Positions 10,320 through 18,176 of a DNA stretch of 64,000 nucleotides are shown here, in pieces; position 1 is the stretch's first letter, and the number at the start of each line of letters is the position of its first letter. The notes under the pieces were generated by a model. The model made no database searches, had not been told where the DNA came from, and was given only the letters and a program-made list of their open reading frames with translations. The translations under genes and the position numbers were made by a program. The stretch is from Pseudomonas putida (GTDB lineage Bacteria > Pseudomonadota > Gammaproteobacteria > Pseudomonadales > Pseudomonadaceae): positions 5,797,052 to 5,861,051 of the forward strand of contig NZ_CP113097.1 of NCBI RefSeq assembly GCF_026625125.1. The letters run 5' to 3'.

Positions 10320-11711
10320 TTATGGCGAAAGTTCTTCCAGAATCCGCCCTTTTGTCTCAATTGCAAACAAAAATGTGATGATTGCAGTGATCAGCAATAC
10401 AACTGCGAAAGTTCCGAACACATACTGAACACCTGCACCGGAAACTGTAAAACCTACAATGATCGGACCAAGGGCAGAACCCATTCTCAACCAAGCACTA
10501 CCAACACCTGTTCCCAGAGCGCGCAGTCGAGTTGGATAGAGCTCTGCCGAGTACAAATAGAGAGAGAATGTAACTGTTTGTACCAGTGCGTATCCCAAAC
10601 CAGCCAAGGCCAGAATCTTGAGTGGGGCGCTTGCTCCAGTAGTTGCCAGGATCGCCAGTGGAATGACAGCCAAGAAGAGCGCACCAATATACCAACGGCG
10701 ACGGCCGACTTTGTCAATAAGCAGTGCACAAATTACGGCGGCAACTACACCACCGGCTGAAGTCATAAATCCATAAGCCAGGCTTGTTTCAAGCGGCAAG
10801 TTGAAGTGTTGGCGATAAAGGGTTGGCAGCCAGGTAATTAGCCCATTGGCGACCATATAGGAGCCAAACCACATTGCCCAGATCACCAGCGATCGCTTGA
10901 AATACATGCCGTGGAAAAGCTCTTTCCACCCCAAAGCGTTTTTGTCCGTTTGAATCTGTGGGACTTCCACTGGAGGCTGCAACGTTTTGCCAGCTTTCAG
11001 CGCGCTGTTTTCCAACCGTGTGACGATTCGATCAGCTTCGTCCATGCGGCCTTTGGAGGCCAGCCAGCGCGGCGATTCGAACAAGAAGAAGCGCAGGGGA
11101 ATCAGCAGCATGGCAGGGATAATCCCCACCGCGAACATGGCTTGCCAACCATAGATAGGTACAAGGAAGTAACCAATGATGCCGGCTCCGACCAAGCCCA
11201 ACAGGAACATGACCTCGTAAAGGAGGAAGAATTTTCCTCGCTTCTTCGAGCCGATTAGCTCATTGATGTAAGCACTGGCGACAGGTACCTCTCCTCCCGT
11301 ACCGATGCCTTGGATGAACCGGAACGCGATCATCATCGCTGCGCCTGAGGCGAATAGACAAGCCACGTCCATCGACACGAACAGGAGGATGGTGAAGGTC
11401 AGTACCTTCATACGTCCAAGCTTCTCAGCGAGCCAGCCAAAGATCAGCGCACCGAACAGCTGGCCCAGATAGCCCGCCGAAAGAATCATGCCGATCTGCG
11501 CACCGCTCAATCCCCACTCCTTGGCCAGCACCGGCATTGCATATGCGATCGCAATGACGGTATAGCCATCAAAGAATGTTGCGGCGCCGATAATGTTTCG
11601 AGCCCAAAACACCTGCTTAGTTATCGGGAGTCGCTCTAACCGAGCACTTATATTAGCCTGGCTTTTCACCCTTTCCGGCAAGGGTTCAGTCTCTACTTTC
11701 TGCATTAACAT
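10320..11711 (-). CDS. MFS transporter (sugar/aromatic-acid:H+ symporter type)
   Basis: A 463-residue twelve-helix permease of the inner membrane. The loop 2-3 motif GWLAEKLGRMKVL and the loop 8-9 motif DKVGRRRWYIG are MFS signatures; RFIQGIGTGGEVPVASAYINE and ESPRWL are typical of the metabolite:H+ symporter and aromatic-acid/sugar branches. I use the ATG at 11711, preceded by AAAGG, rather than the upstream in-frame ATG. It lies between the DapA-like enzyme and a small unknown gene, all leftward, so it probably imports the substrate of that enzyme. The 11-mer CTTTGTATCAG lies about 95 bases upstream and is repeated before the two-component genes. Confidence 0.85.
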   Translation of the reverse strand: MLMQKVETEPLPERVKSQANISARLERLPITKQVFWARNIIGAATFFDGYTVIAIAYAMPVLAKEWGLSGAQIGMILSAGYLGQLFGALIFGWLAEKLGRMKVLTFTILLFVSMDVACLFASGAAMMIAFRFIQGIGTGGEVPVASAYINELIGSKKRGKFFLLYEVMFLLGLVGAGIIGYFLVPIYGWQAMFAVGIIPAMLLIPLRFFLFESPRWLASKGRMDEADRIVTRLENSALKAGKTLQPPVEVPQIQTDKNALGWKELFHGMYFKRSLVIWAMWFGSYMVANGLITWLPTLYRQHFNLPLETSLAYGFMTSAGGVVAAVICALLIDKVGRRRWYIGALFLAVIPLAILATTGASAPLKILALAGLGYALVQTVTFSLYLYSAELYPTRLRALGTGVGSAWLRMGSALGPIIVGFTVSGAGVQYVFGTFAVVLLITAIITFLFAIETKGRILEELSP

Positions 11712-11830
11712 AGCACTACCTTTTATTATTTTTTGCGTTTTTCGGGGCGAGCACAAGCTCGCCGTGGTAAACACAGTGCAATGGCGTAGCTAATCTAGAA
11801 GCTGCTTTGTATCAGTTCAATGTCACCACG

Positions 11831-12097
11831 CTATGTAATCGGTTTTTCGAGAACGACCAATTCATAGCCCGGTCCACGACGGACGCGTAAAAAGCCAGGA
11901 AGTTTTTTTAGCGGAGCTTTGATAGAGAGAGGTGACGATATTGAATTAGTGCAAATGGTAGCTTGCCTCAGATGTGAACTGGGCATAGCGCACGAAGGAT
12001 ATGATCCAACCACACAGAGACTGACGTTACTGCAGATGCCTGGATCTAGGTAGACAGCACGCTTGGGACAGACATGATGATTGGCAATCTGATTCAT
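11831..12097 (-). CDS. Small cysteine-containing protein of unknown function
   Basis: An 88-residue frame starting with ATG at 12097 and preceded by the strong ribosome-binding site AAAGGAG nine bases upstream, which argues for translation. The N-terminal half contains five cysteines spread over about 42 residues; the C-terminal half ends GFLRVRRGPGYELVVLEKP. I recognise no family. It is the first frame after the operator-like palindrome at 12119-12135 and lies upstream of the MFS gene on the same strand, so it may be a leader or small partner of that operon. It could also be a remnant. Confidence 0.4.
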   Translation of the reverse strand: MNQIANHHVCPKRAVYLDPGICSNVSLCVVGSYPSCAMPSSHLRQATICTNSISSPLSIKAPLKKLPGFLRVRRGPGYELVVLEKPIT

Positions 12098-12118
12098 ATT
12101 TCTTCGCTCCTTTTTGTT

Positions 12119-12135
12119 TTTTCGGATTGCGAAAC
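12119..12135. promoter_or_regulatory. Candidate IclR-type operator
   Basis: Inverted repeat TTTTCG-GATTG-CGAAAC. Read on the minus strand it is nearly the same as TTTTCG-CATTC-CGAAAA at 15141-15157, which precedes the IclR gene. It lies just upstream of the small gene that starts at 12097. A shared palindrome in front of the regulator gene and the transport/aldolase genes suggests the IclR protein controls both. Confidence 0.5.
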
Positions 12136-12861
12136 TTTTTTGTTCTTTTCAAATAGAATATCACCATCGGTATTCAGGGCACATCACTTTTTTAGGGCAT
12201 TCACCCGAATTTTTATTCCTTTAAGCAATGTCCACTTCACTTGAAATTCCATTAGGTTTTATGAACAGTTTTTGAGCAGCTTGAGACTCTCTATGCTCGT
12301 TTTCCGCCGACCGCACCGATGGAACGGGCGCTGGGAATCACTTGGTTGCTCTTAATCCGATGCAGCTTGGGCCGGGGCGCGAGGCCAAGGGGCTGCGCAA
12401 TGAGGCCCTGCAGATTGCTGATGGCACCTTAATTTTTACGCTGCGTGGCTAAGGGGTCGTAGCAGGTTACGCTGCGCCGAGCGCGTCGTTTTCGTCCGAT
12501 TTTTGCTGATCCAGGTGGTTCAACATGCCTTCGGTGCTTGAGACCTGAGGACGAATACTTTTGAACGCCAGATTTCGAATCTGGCTTCAGACAGCGCGCT
12601 GCTCAAAAAAGCCACCGTGCCCGCTATGTAGTTCAAGATCATCGGCGAGGTGGCAGGAAGGAACCGCGTTGGCGGCGCCCGACAGGCCGCTTGCGAAGTG
12701 AACCAGCCAGAGGGGGACAGCGTGTTTGAACTGGCTCATCTCAAGGCTCTCGTTTTTGTGATCGAACCTGAATGCTAAATCCCGAGGTCCATAAAAAGTT
12801 TGTCCCTTGTGGGACGGTTTTTGTGTTTTTTGTACCTGATATCTCAAAAACCTGTCAGAAA

Positions 12862-12880
12862 TGTATCAGCTTTGTATCAG
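12862..12880 (+). promoter_or_regulatory. Tandem direct repeat, candidate OmpR-family response-regulator box
   Basis: TGTATCAG occurs at 12862-12869 and 12873-12880, an 11-base period, with a partial third copy (TGTCAG) at 12853-12858. OmpR-type regulators bind such helical-turn-spaced direct repeats. It lies about 80 bases before the response-regulator start, and CTTTGTATCAG recurs at 11805-11815 upstream of the MFS gene. Confidence 0.5.
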
Positions 12881-12957
12881 GTCAGTTATGCAGTCCTTTT
12901 CAAAATGCCATCTGTACCTTAGGCTGAAAGGATTCGACTCCATCAGATGGTTTACAA

Positions 12958-13680
12958 ATGAGTTCCAGTCAGCACATTGCAATTGTTGATGACTATCCGG
13001 ATATCCGAGAACTGGTTGCACAATATCTGACCCAAGAAGGTTATCGCGTAACCGCTTTAGCTGATGGCAACGAACTCAGGGCTCTGCTTGATAGGGATCT
13101 GCCTGACTTAATTATCCTTGATGTCATGATGCCCGCCGAGGACGGGTTAAGCCTGTGCAGGTATATCCGCGCTCGCTCTGCTACTCCCGTTCTTTTTCTT
13201 AGTGCCCGCACAGAAGACCTGGACGTAATCCTCGGGCTTGAGATGGGAGGCGACGACTATCTCAAGAAACCCTTCAATCCCCGTGAATTGTTGGCTCGGA
13301 TCAAAGCCCTGCTCCGTCGGGCCCCGCCAGCAAGCGAAAGTGCTTCCGGCTTGCTGGAGGGGTCGATCCGCTTCGGCGAATGGGTATTGAACTGCAAACT
13401 GAGGGAGTTATTAGGTGCTGATGGTGTATCGGTTTCATTAAGCGCGACCGAATTCAGGTTACTGGCTGCATTATTAGAAAAGCCAGGTGAAATCGTATCG
13501 CGTGATGAGCTTTTAACCAAGGTCTCTGGCCGGGCTAGCGAACCCTTTGATCGGAGTATCGATAACCAAGTAAGCCGGCTCCGTAGAAAGATTGAGCCAG
13601 ACCCAAAAAAACCGATTTATATCAGAACTCATTGGGGCGGCGGCTACGCGTTTGTGCATCCGGTATCCAAGTCATCATGA
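12958..13680 (+). CDS. OmpR-family two-component response regulator
   Basis: A 240-residue DNA-binding regulator. The receiver domain has the acidic pair in IVDDYPD, the phosphoacceptor Asp55 in IILDVMMP and the conserved lysine in YLKKPFNP. The C-terminal winged helix carries SLSATEFRLLAALLEKPGEIVSRDEL and ends with THWGGGYAFV. Its stop codon overlaps the start of the histidine kinase (ATGA), so the two are co-translated. It probably controls the neighbouring porin/transporter/aldolase genes: a short direct repeat upstream of this gene recurs before the MFS gene. Confidence 0.92.
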   Translation: MSSSQHIAIVDDYPDIRELVAQYLTQEGYRVTALADGNELRALLDRDLPDLIILDVMMPAEDGLSLCRYIRARSATPVLFLSARTEDLDVILGLEMGGDDYLKKPFNPRELLARIKALLRRAPPASESASGLLEGSIRFGEWVLNCKLRELLGADGVSVSLSATEFRLLAALLEKPGEIVSRDELLTKVSGRASEPFDRSIDNQVSRLRRKIEPDPKKPIYIRTHWGGGYAFVHPVSKSS

Positions 13681-15077
13681 AACTAAGCAATCCCAATTTA
13701 ACCGCAAGATTCATTGGCCTTATGCTATTGGCGCTGATTGCTTCCCAAGCACTGACTCTCAGCATTTTTTGGGACGAGCGCGCAGGTGCGCTAAGGGAGG
13801 TGGCGAAGTCTGATTTTCTGAGTCGAACCTCCTCCCTTGCATCACTGCTGGACCGAATGCCCGTGGACGAGCGGCAGATGACGCTTCAAGTCAGCAGCAC
13901 CGCTTACGAGCGGTTCTGGCTATTTCCAGCGTCACCAAGCCAACCTTCTGAGTGGTGGAAGTTCGCTCGCCGGCATCTGCTTGAGCCTTTGAGCCATGGG
14001 CAGCCACAGGGAAAACTACTTAGTCAGTTTCGAAGCGAAGACGAGGTTCCACCCGCAACGATTGATGCTACAGCGGCTTGGTCTGTGCCAGCCGAAGCTT
14101 TGTGGCCCTCCACCCGCCCTGCCAGGTTCATCTACTTGCCGCAGCTGAATGTCATGGGGGTGGCCACGCCGCTGAATGATGGGACTTGGTTACATGCCGT
14201 CTACGCCAAGCCAGTGACGGACTCTCCGTTTAGTCGCCGAGCATTGGTATCTCTGGGCATCACCGCACTGGCACTAACTTTGATTGCTGTGTTGATCGCT
14301 CGGGGTATCAGCCAACCACTGCGAGATTTGGCACGCGCTGCCCAGCGATTGGGCCGAGGCCATTCAGGTACGGAGTTGCGCGAGCACGGGCCTGAAGATA
14401 TCCGTCGCACCGCCAAGGCCTTCAACCAAATGCAACGCAGAATTCAACGCTTTGTCGATGATCGTACGCGCATGCTCGCCGCAGTGGGCCACGACCTTCG
14501 AACTCCGTTGACCTCGCTCAGGCTGCGCGTTGAGTTCATTCAGGACCCTGAAGTACAGCGCAAGATGCTTGCGACCCTGGATGAGATTACGGCTATCACT
14601 GAAGCCGCAATTGGGTACGGACGTGACAATGCTGTGACCGAGCCAACGAGGACCATGGACATCGGGACACTGGTCGAAAGCTTGTGTGAAGACTTGGTCA
14701 CCTTGGGAATGGCCGTGTCGTTCTCCTGCAACTCAAAAGTCATTTTGGAATGCCGGCCTGACGCTCTGCGGCGAGCTATCCGTAATCTCATCGAGAATGC
14801 TGTGAGGTACGGCGAGTGCGCAGATGTCCGCGTCCACAGTGCAGATAGGCACGTTTACATTTCGGTGACGGACCAGGGAAATGGTATCCCTGATTCAGAG
14901 CTTGAAGCGGTTTTCACCCCGTTCTATCGCTTGGAACACTCCAGAAACCGTAATACTGGCGGGGTCGGCCTGGGCCTTTCTATCGTACGCTCCATAGCCC
15001 GTCAGCATGGCGGCGAGATCACCCTCATCAACCACAATGGAGGGCTAGAAGCCATAATTTCGCTACCTGAGAACTAG
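13677..15077 (+). CDS. Two-component sensor histidine kinase
   Basis: A 466-residue inner-membrane kinase starting at the ATG that overlaps the regulator stop. One N-terminal membrane segment (about residues 15-35) and a second at about 185-205 enclose a periplasmic sensor domain of about 150 residues with no recognised fold. A HAMP linker follows, then the phosphoacceptor box AAVGHDLRTPLTSL, the N-box NLIENAVRYG, DQGNGIPDSE and GGVGLGLSIV. The periplasmic domain presumably senses the substrate of the adjacent catabolic genes or a related signal. Confidence 0.9.
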   Translation: MKLSNPNLTARFIGLMLLALIASQALTLSIFWDERAGALREVAKSDFLSRTSSLASLLDRMPVDERQMTLQVSSTAYERFWLFPASPSQPSEWWKFARRHLLEPLSHGQPQGKLLSQFRSEDEVPPATIDATAAWSVPAEALWPSTRPARFIYLPQLNVMGVATPLNDGTWLHAVYAKPVTDSPFSRRALVSLGITALALTLIAVLIARGISQPLRDLARAAQRLGRGHSGTELREHGPEDIRRTAKAFNQMQRRIQRFVDDRTRMLAAVGHDLRTPLTSLRLRVEFIQDPEVQRKMLATLDEITAITEAAIGYGRDNAVTEPTRTMDIGTLVESLCEDLVTLGMAVSFSCNSKVILECRPDALRRAIRNLIENAVRYGECADVRVHSADRHVYISVTDQGNGIPDSELEAVFTPFYRLEHSRNRNTGGVGLGLSIVRSIARQHGGEITLINHNGGLEAIISLPEN

Positions 15078-15140
15078 GTAAACGGCATAAATCTAAGGTG
15101 GGATAAGGCAACGCCTGGTGCTATTCTTTTTGAACGATTT

Positions 15141-15157
15141 TTTTCGCATTCCGAAAA
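15141..15157. promoter_or_regulatory. Candidate IclR autoregulatory operator
   Basis: Inverted repeat TTTTCG-CATTC-CGAAAA, perfect in its six-base arms, 28 bases upstream of the IclR gene start. The same palindrome in reverse orientation occurs at 12119-12135. Position and symmetry fit autoregulation, common for IclR regulators. Confidence 0.5.
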
Positions 15158-15185
15158 CAAGAATTACACCAGGTAGATATCGCGC

Positions 15186-16022
15186 ATGGCTCCTAGAACA
15201 TCAACAAAAAGCGAAACGACCGTTGCTGACGAAGATAAAAACCAGCGCAGCACTGTGCAGTCTCTTGCCAAAGGATTTCGAGTCCTAGAGGCCTTCACAG
15301 CGGAAAGCGATGAGCTGACCCTGAGCCAGATCGCTGCCAAGGCCGAGCTCGACCCAGGCACGACCTATCGCATGCTGAATACGCTGGTGGACCTCGGCTA
15401 TGTTTCTCGAATTCCTGAGAGCAAGCGTTTCTCCCTTACGCTCAAAATCCTCAATCTGGGCTTCCACGCCATTGCTCACACGGACCTGCGCAGTCTGGTT
15501 CGCCCTGTGCTCAGGGGGCTGGTCAGCGAAATCAGTGAAGCCGCAAGCTTCGCCGTGCTGCAAGGCGCAGACGTCCTCTACCTGGAGCGTGTCAGGGCTG
15601 GTATCACTCGGCTTGGAGTGGATATTCGCATTGGCACAACGGTGCCGGCTTGCCAGACAGCGATTGGCCAATCAATCCTCGCGTTCCTTCCTGATCACGA
15701 AGTTGAGCGCATCAAGGAGCTTTCCCCGTCAACGTCCTTCATGAGCAAATCTCTCTCACGGCCGTTGTCCGATGTGTTGAAGCAGATTCGTGAGGATGGG
15801 TACATCATCACGGAATCGCTCTTCGCCGAAGGCCTGCGCATCCTCGCCGTTCCGGTCCTGGATATCGACGGCTACCCAGTTGGCGCCATCAGCATCGCGG
15901 CGCCGGCAGTGCGGTGCACTACAGAGGAACTTGAACGTCGAGCGCTGTCCGTGACTATTGCGGCGGCGACAAATATCGGGCGGGCTCTACAAGCAAGCGG
16001 AAGCATCAATGCCAGCCTGTAA
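15186..16022 (+). CDS. IclR-family transcriptional regulator
   Basis: A 278-residue regulator with the family layout: N-terminal helix-turn-helix (STVQSLAKGFRVLEAFTAE...LTLSQIAAKAELDPGTTYRMLNTLVDLGYV) and a C-terminal GAF-like effector domain with SEISEAASFAVLQGADVLYLERV and CQTAIGQSILAFL. It resembles the PcaR/PobR/CatR group that controls aromatic and beta-ketoadipate genes. It sits just upstream of pcaIJ, but the PcaR-type operator before pcaI differs from the palindrome before this gene, so it may not be the pcaIJ regulator. Its likely targets are the leftward transport/aldolase genes. Confidence 0.88.
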   Translation: MAPRTSTKSETTVADEDKNQRSTVQSLAKGFRVLEAFTAESDELTLSQIAAKAELDPGTTYRMLNTLVDLGYVSRIPESKRFSLTLKILNLGFHAIAHTDLRSLVRPVLRGLVSEISEAASFAVLQGADVLYLERVRAGITRLGVDIRIGTTVPACQTAIGQSILAFLPDHEVERIKELSPSTSFMSKSLSRPLSDVLKQIREDGYIITESLFAEGLRILAVPVLDIDGYPVGAISIAAPAVRCTTEELERRALSVTIAAATNIGRALQASGSINASL

Positions 16023-16434
16023 CCTTTAAAACGGTGTCAGTTATACGTCGACCCCGTTCTCGCTTGGAGGGGGTTCTGGCCTAGCACCTGCGCAGTGGGC
16101 GGCTGTCGGAGGTGCTGGAGAAGCACCAAGCGCCACAAGCGAACACTCACGTCGCATACCCCAGGACAGCTGGAATCTGTTTGCCACGCTGTCGTTCCAG
16201 GATGCACCCCCGTTAGAGCGACAGCCTAACCATGTGGTATCGACAGTAACCGAAAATCGCACAACTGTTCGATAAACGCACAATTTTGGCTTTTCCCCCT
16301 CTTCTGCTGCCGAGTCTTGCGGCACGCTATCCACATCAGCATAACAACGCCAATCGCTGAGTGGCCCACCATTCCCCGCACTGCTTAGCGGCTGATCAGA
16401 CCAACCCAACTCCAGGAATAACCAGGAGCTCGCT
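16023..16434. other. Spacer upstream of pcaI with PcaR-like operators
   Basis: 412 bases with no gene. Its right half carries the PcaR-like motifs described separately. The left half (16040-16240) has coding-like composition on the minus strand but no intact frame, and may be a remnant. Confidence 0.5.
16248..16281. promoter_or_regulatory. PcaR-type operator pair upstream of pcaI
   Basis: GTTCGATAAACGCAC at 16267-16281 differs at one base from the P. putida PcaR motif GTTCGATAATCGCAC. A weaker copy (AACCGAAAATCGCAC, 11 of 15) precedes it at 16248-16262. PcaR with beta-ketoadipate activates pcaIJ from such sites. The complete promoter seems to have travelled with the genes. Confidence 0.75.
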
Positions 16435-17130
16435 GTGATCAATAAGACGTTTGAGTCCATCGCCAGCGCGGTAGAAGGCATCATCGACGGGTCGACCATC
16501 ATGGTCGGTGGCTTCGGTACGGCAGGTATGCCGTCCGAGCTCATCGACGGGCTGATCGCCACTGGTGCCCGCGACCTGACCATCATCAGCAATAACGCCG
16601 GCAATGGCGAGATTGGTCTGGCTGCCCTGCTCAAGGCGGGCTGCGTGCGCAAGGTGGTCTGCTCTTTCCCGCGCCAGTCCGACTCCTACGTGTTTGACGA
16701 ACTGTACCGCGCCGGCAAGATTGAGCTGGAAGTGGTACCGCAAGGCAACCTGGCCGAGCGTATCCGCGCCGCGGGCTCGGGCATCGGTGCGTTCTTCTCG
16801 CCAACTGGCTACGGCACGCTGCTGGCCGAAGGCAAGGAAATCCGCGAAATCGACGGCCGCATGTACGTGCTGGAAATGCCGCTGCACGCCGACTTCGCGC
16901 TGATCAAGGCGTACAAGGGTGACCGCTGGGGCAACCTGATTTATCGCAAGGCCGCCCGCAACTTCGGTCCAATCATGGCCATGGCCGCCAAGACCGCCAT
17001 CGCCCAGGTCGACCAAATCGTCGAGCTCGGCGAGCTGGACCCGGAGCACATCATCACCCCGGGTATCTTCGTCCAGCGCGTGGTCGCCGTCACCGGCGCT
17101 GCCGCTTCTTCGATTGCCAACGCAACCTGA
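16435..17130 (+). CDS. pcaI: 3-oxoadipate CoA-transferase subunit A
   Basis: A 231-residue CoA-transferase alpha subunit that, with PcaJ, moves CoA from succinyl-CoA to beta-ketoadipate in the last but one step of the beta-ketoadipate pathway. It has the class I signature MVGGFGTAGMPSELI and the GNLAERIRAAGSGIGAFFSPTGYGT region, and reads very close to known P. putida PcaI. The GTG start at 16435 follows AGGAG; the next codons, INKTFESIASAVEGI, match the expected N-terminus. Eight bases separate it from pcaJ. High-GC codon use resembles the core genes, so this pair is probably of Pseudomonas origin. Confidence 0.95.
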   Translation: MINKTFESIASAVEGIIDGSTIMVGGFGTAGMPSELIDGLIATGARDLTIISNNAGNGEIGLAALLKAGCVRKVVCSFPRQSDSYVFDELYRAGKIELEVVPQGNLAERIRAAGSGIGAFFSPTGYGTLLAEGKEIREIDGRMYVLEMPLHADFALIKAYKGDRWGNLIYRKAARNFGPIMAMAAKTAIAQVDQIVELGELDPEHIITPGIFVQRVVAVTGAAASSIANAT

Positions 17131-17138
17131 GGCCCGCT

Positions 17139-17780
17139 ATGACCATCACCAAAAAGCTCTCCCGCACCGAGATGGCCCAGCGCGTGGCCGCAGACATTCA
17201 AGAAGGCGCGTACGTCAACTTGGGCATCGGCGCACCGACCCTGGTGGCTAACTTCCTGGGTGACAAGGAAGTGTTCCTGCACAGCGAGAACGGCCTGCTG
17301 GGCATGGGCCCGAGCCCTGCACCTGACGAGGAAGACGATGACCTGATCAACGCCAGTAAGGAGCACGTGACCATGCTCCCCGGTGGCGCTTTCTTCCACC
17401 ACGCCGACTCGTTCTCGATGATGCGCGGCGGCCATCTGGACATCGCCGTTCTCGGCGCCTTCCAGGTGTCGGTCAAGGGCGACCTGGCCAACTGGCACAC
17501 CGGAGCCGAGGATTCGATTCCCGCCGTGGGCGGCGCGATGGACCTGGCCACTGGCGCCCGCCAGGTGTTCGTGATGATGAACCATCTGACCAAGTCCGGC
17601 GAAAGCAAGCTCGTGCCCGAGTGCACCTACCCACCGACCGGCTTCGGTTGTGTCAGCCGCATCTACACCGACCTGGCCGTACTGGAGGTGACCTCAGATG
17701 GGCTGCGCGTGGTCGAAATCTGCGCAGAAATCGACTTCGAGCAGTTGCAGGCGCTCAGTGGCGTGCCACTGATCCGGTGA
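17139..17780 (+). CDS. pcaJ: 3-oxoadipate CoA-transferase subunit B
   Basis: A 213-residue beta subunit of the beta-ketoadipate:succinyl-CoA transferase. The catalytic glutamate lies in HSENGLLGMGP, the conserved beta-subunit motif, preceded by GAYVNLGIGAPTLVANF. It lies eight bases downstream of pcaI in one operon. No other pca genes (pcaF, pcaBDC) are visible here, so the rest of the pathway must be elsewhere in the genome. This may be an extra copy of pcaIJ. Confidence 0.95.
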   Translation: MTITKKLSRTEMAQRVAADIQEGAYVNLGIGAPTLVANFLGDKEVFLHSENGLLGMGPSPAPDEEDDDLINASKEHVTMLPGGAFFHHADSFSMMRGGHLDIAVLGAFQVSVKGDLANWHTGAEDSIPAVGGAMDLATGARQVFVMMNHLTKSGESKLVPECTYPPTGFGCVSRIYTDLAVLEVTSDGLRVVEICAEIDFEQLQALSGVPLIR

Positions 17781-18176
17781 CCAGCAGTATGCACCACCAC
17801 TAAGGCGAACTGCTATTCAGCCCGCCTTGCCAGAGCCCATCTGCGACTAAAGCATGGACCATCTTCGGTTGGCATCGCCCATCAATTCACTGGTCATCGC
17901 GCTCCGTTTGGAGCCCTAGAGGCTCCAAGCGAGACAGGCTTTAATATTCACGTTCAACGATGGTTTTAGAGAATTAAAACTGTCGCGAGAAGGTCACGTT
18001 ATTCGCGGCCTGCGGCCTCTTGGAGAGAAAACGCAAAACTGTCGCAATCGACGAAAACGCTAGTTCGAACTGATGCGCTAGAGAATTAAAACTGTCGCGG
18101 CCAGAAACGACGCGACATTGAGCTCTGGGCAGCTGAGAAAATCGCCGCTCATGGGTGGTCTCCCCCGATGGGCGAC
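17781..18176. other. Spacer with a cluster of element-end repeats
   Basis: 396 bases without a gene. The right half holds three copies of a short repeat centred on AAAACTGTCGC; see the next entry. This is the likely junction between module A and the DNA that follows. Confidence 0.6.
17968..18100 (+). repeat. Three dispersed copies of an AATTAAAACTGTCGC repeat, probable element end
   Basis: Copies lie at 17968-17987 (TAGAGAATTAAAACTGTCGC), 18032-18045 (CAAAACTGTCGCAA) and 18078-18098 (CTAGAGAATTAAAACTGTCG), all in one orientation and spaced about 50-60 bases. Related sequence is found at 7312-7347 and, inverted, at 43072-43110. Such arrays are transposase-binding sites in IS21-type and Tn7-type ends. 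No transposase of the matching element remains nearby. Confidence 0.6.

Larger units (their letters stand above)
12098..12957. other. Long intergenic control region
   Basis: 860 bases between the leftward transport/aldolase genes and the rightward two-component genes. It contains an inverted repeat TTTTCG-N5-CGAAAC (12119-12135) and tandem TGTATCAG repeats (12862-12880). The central part (about 12250-12800) shows no gene I can support; a leftward frame at 12587-12847 has no recognisable content and may be a gene remnant. Confidence 0.5.

Noticed and set aside
12587..12847. Leftward frame of 86 codons in the control region
   Set aside because: No ribosome-binding site at its start, no family resemblance, and it ends in repetitive low-information sequence.
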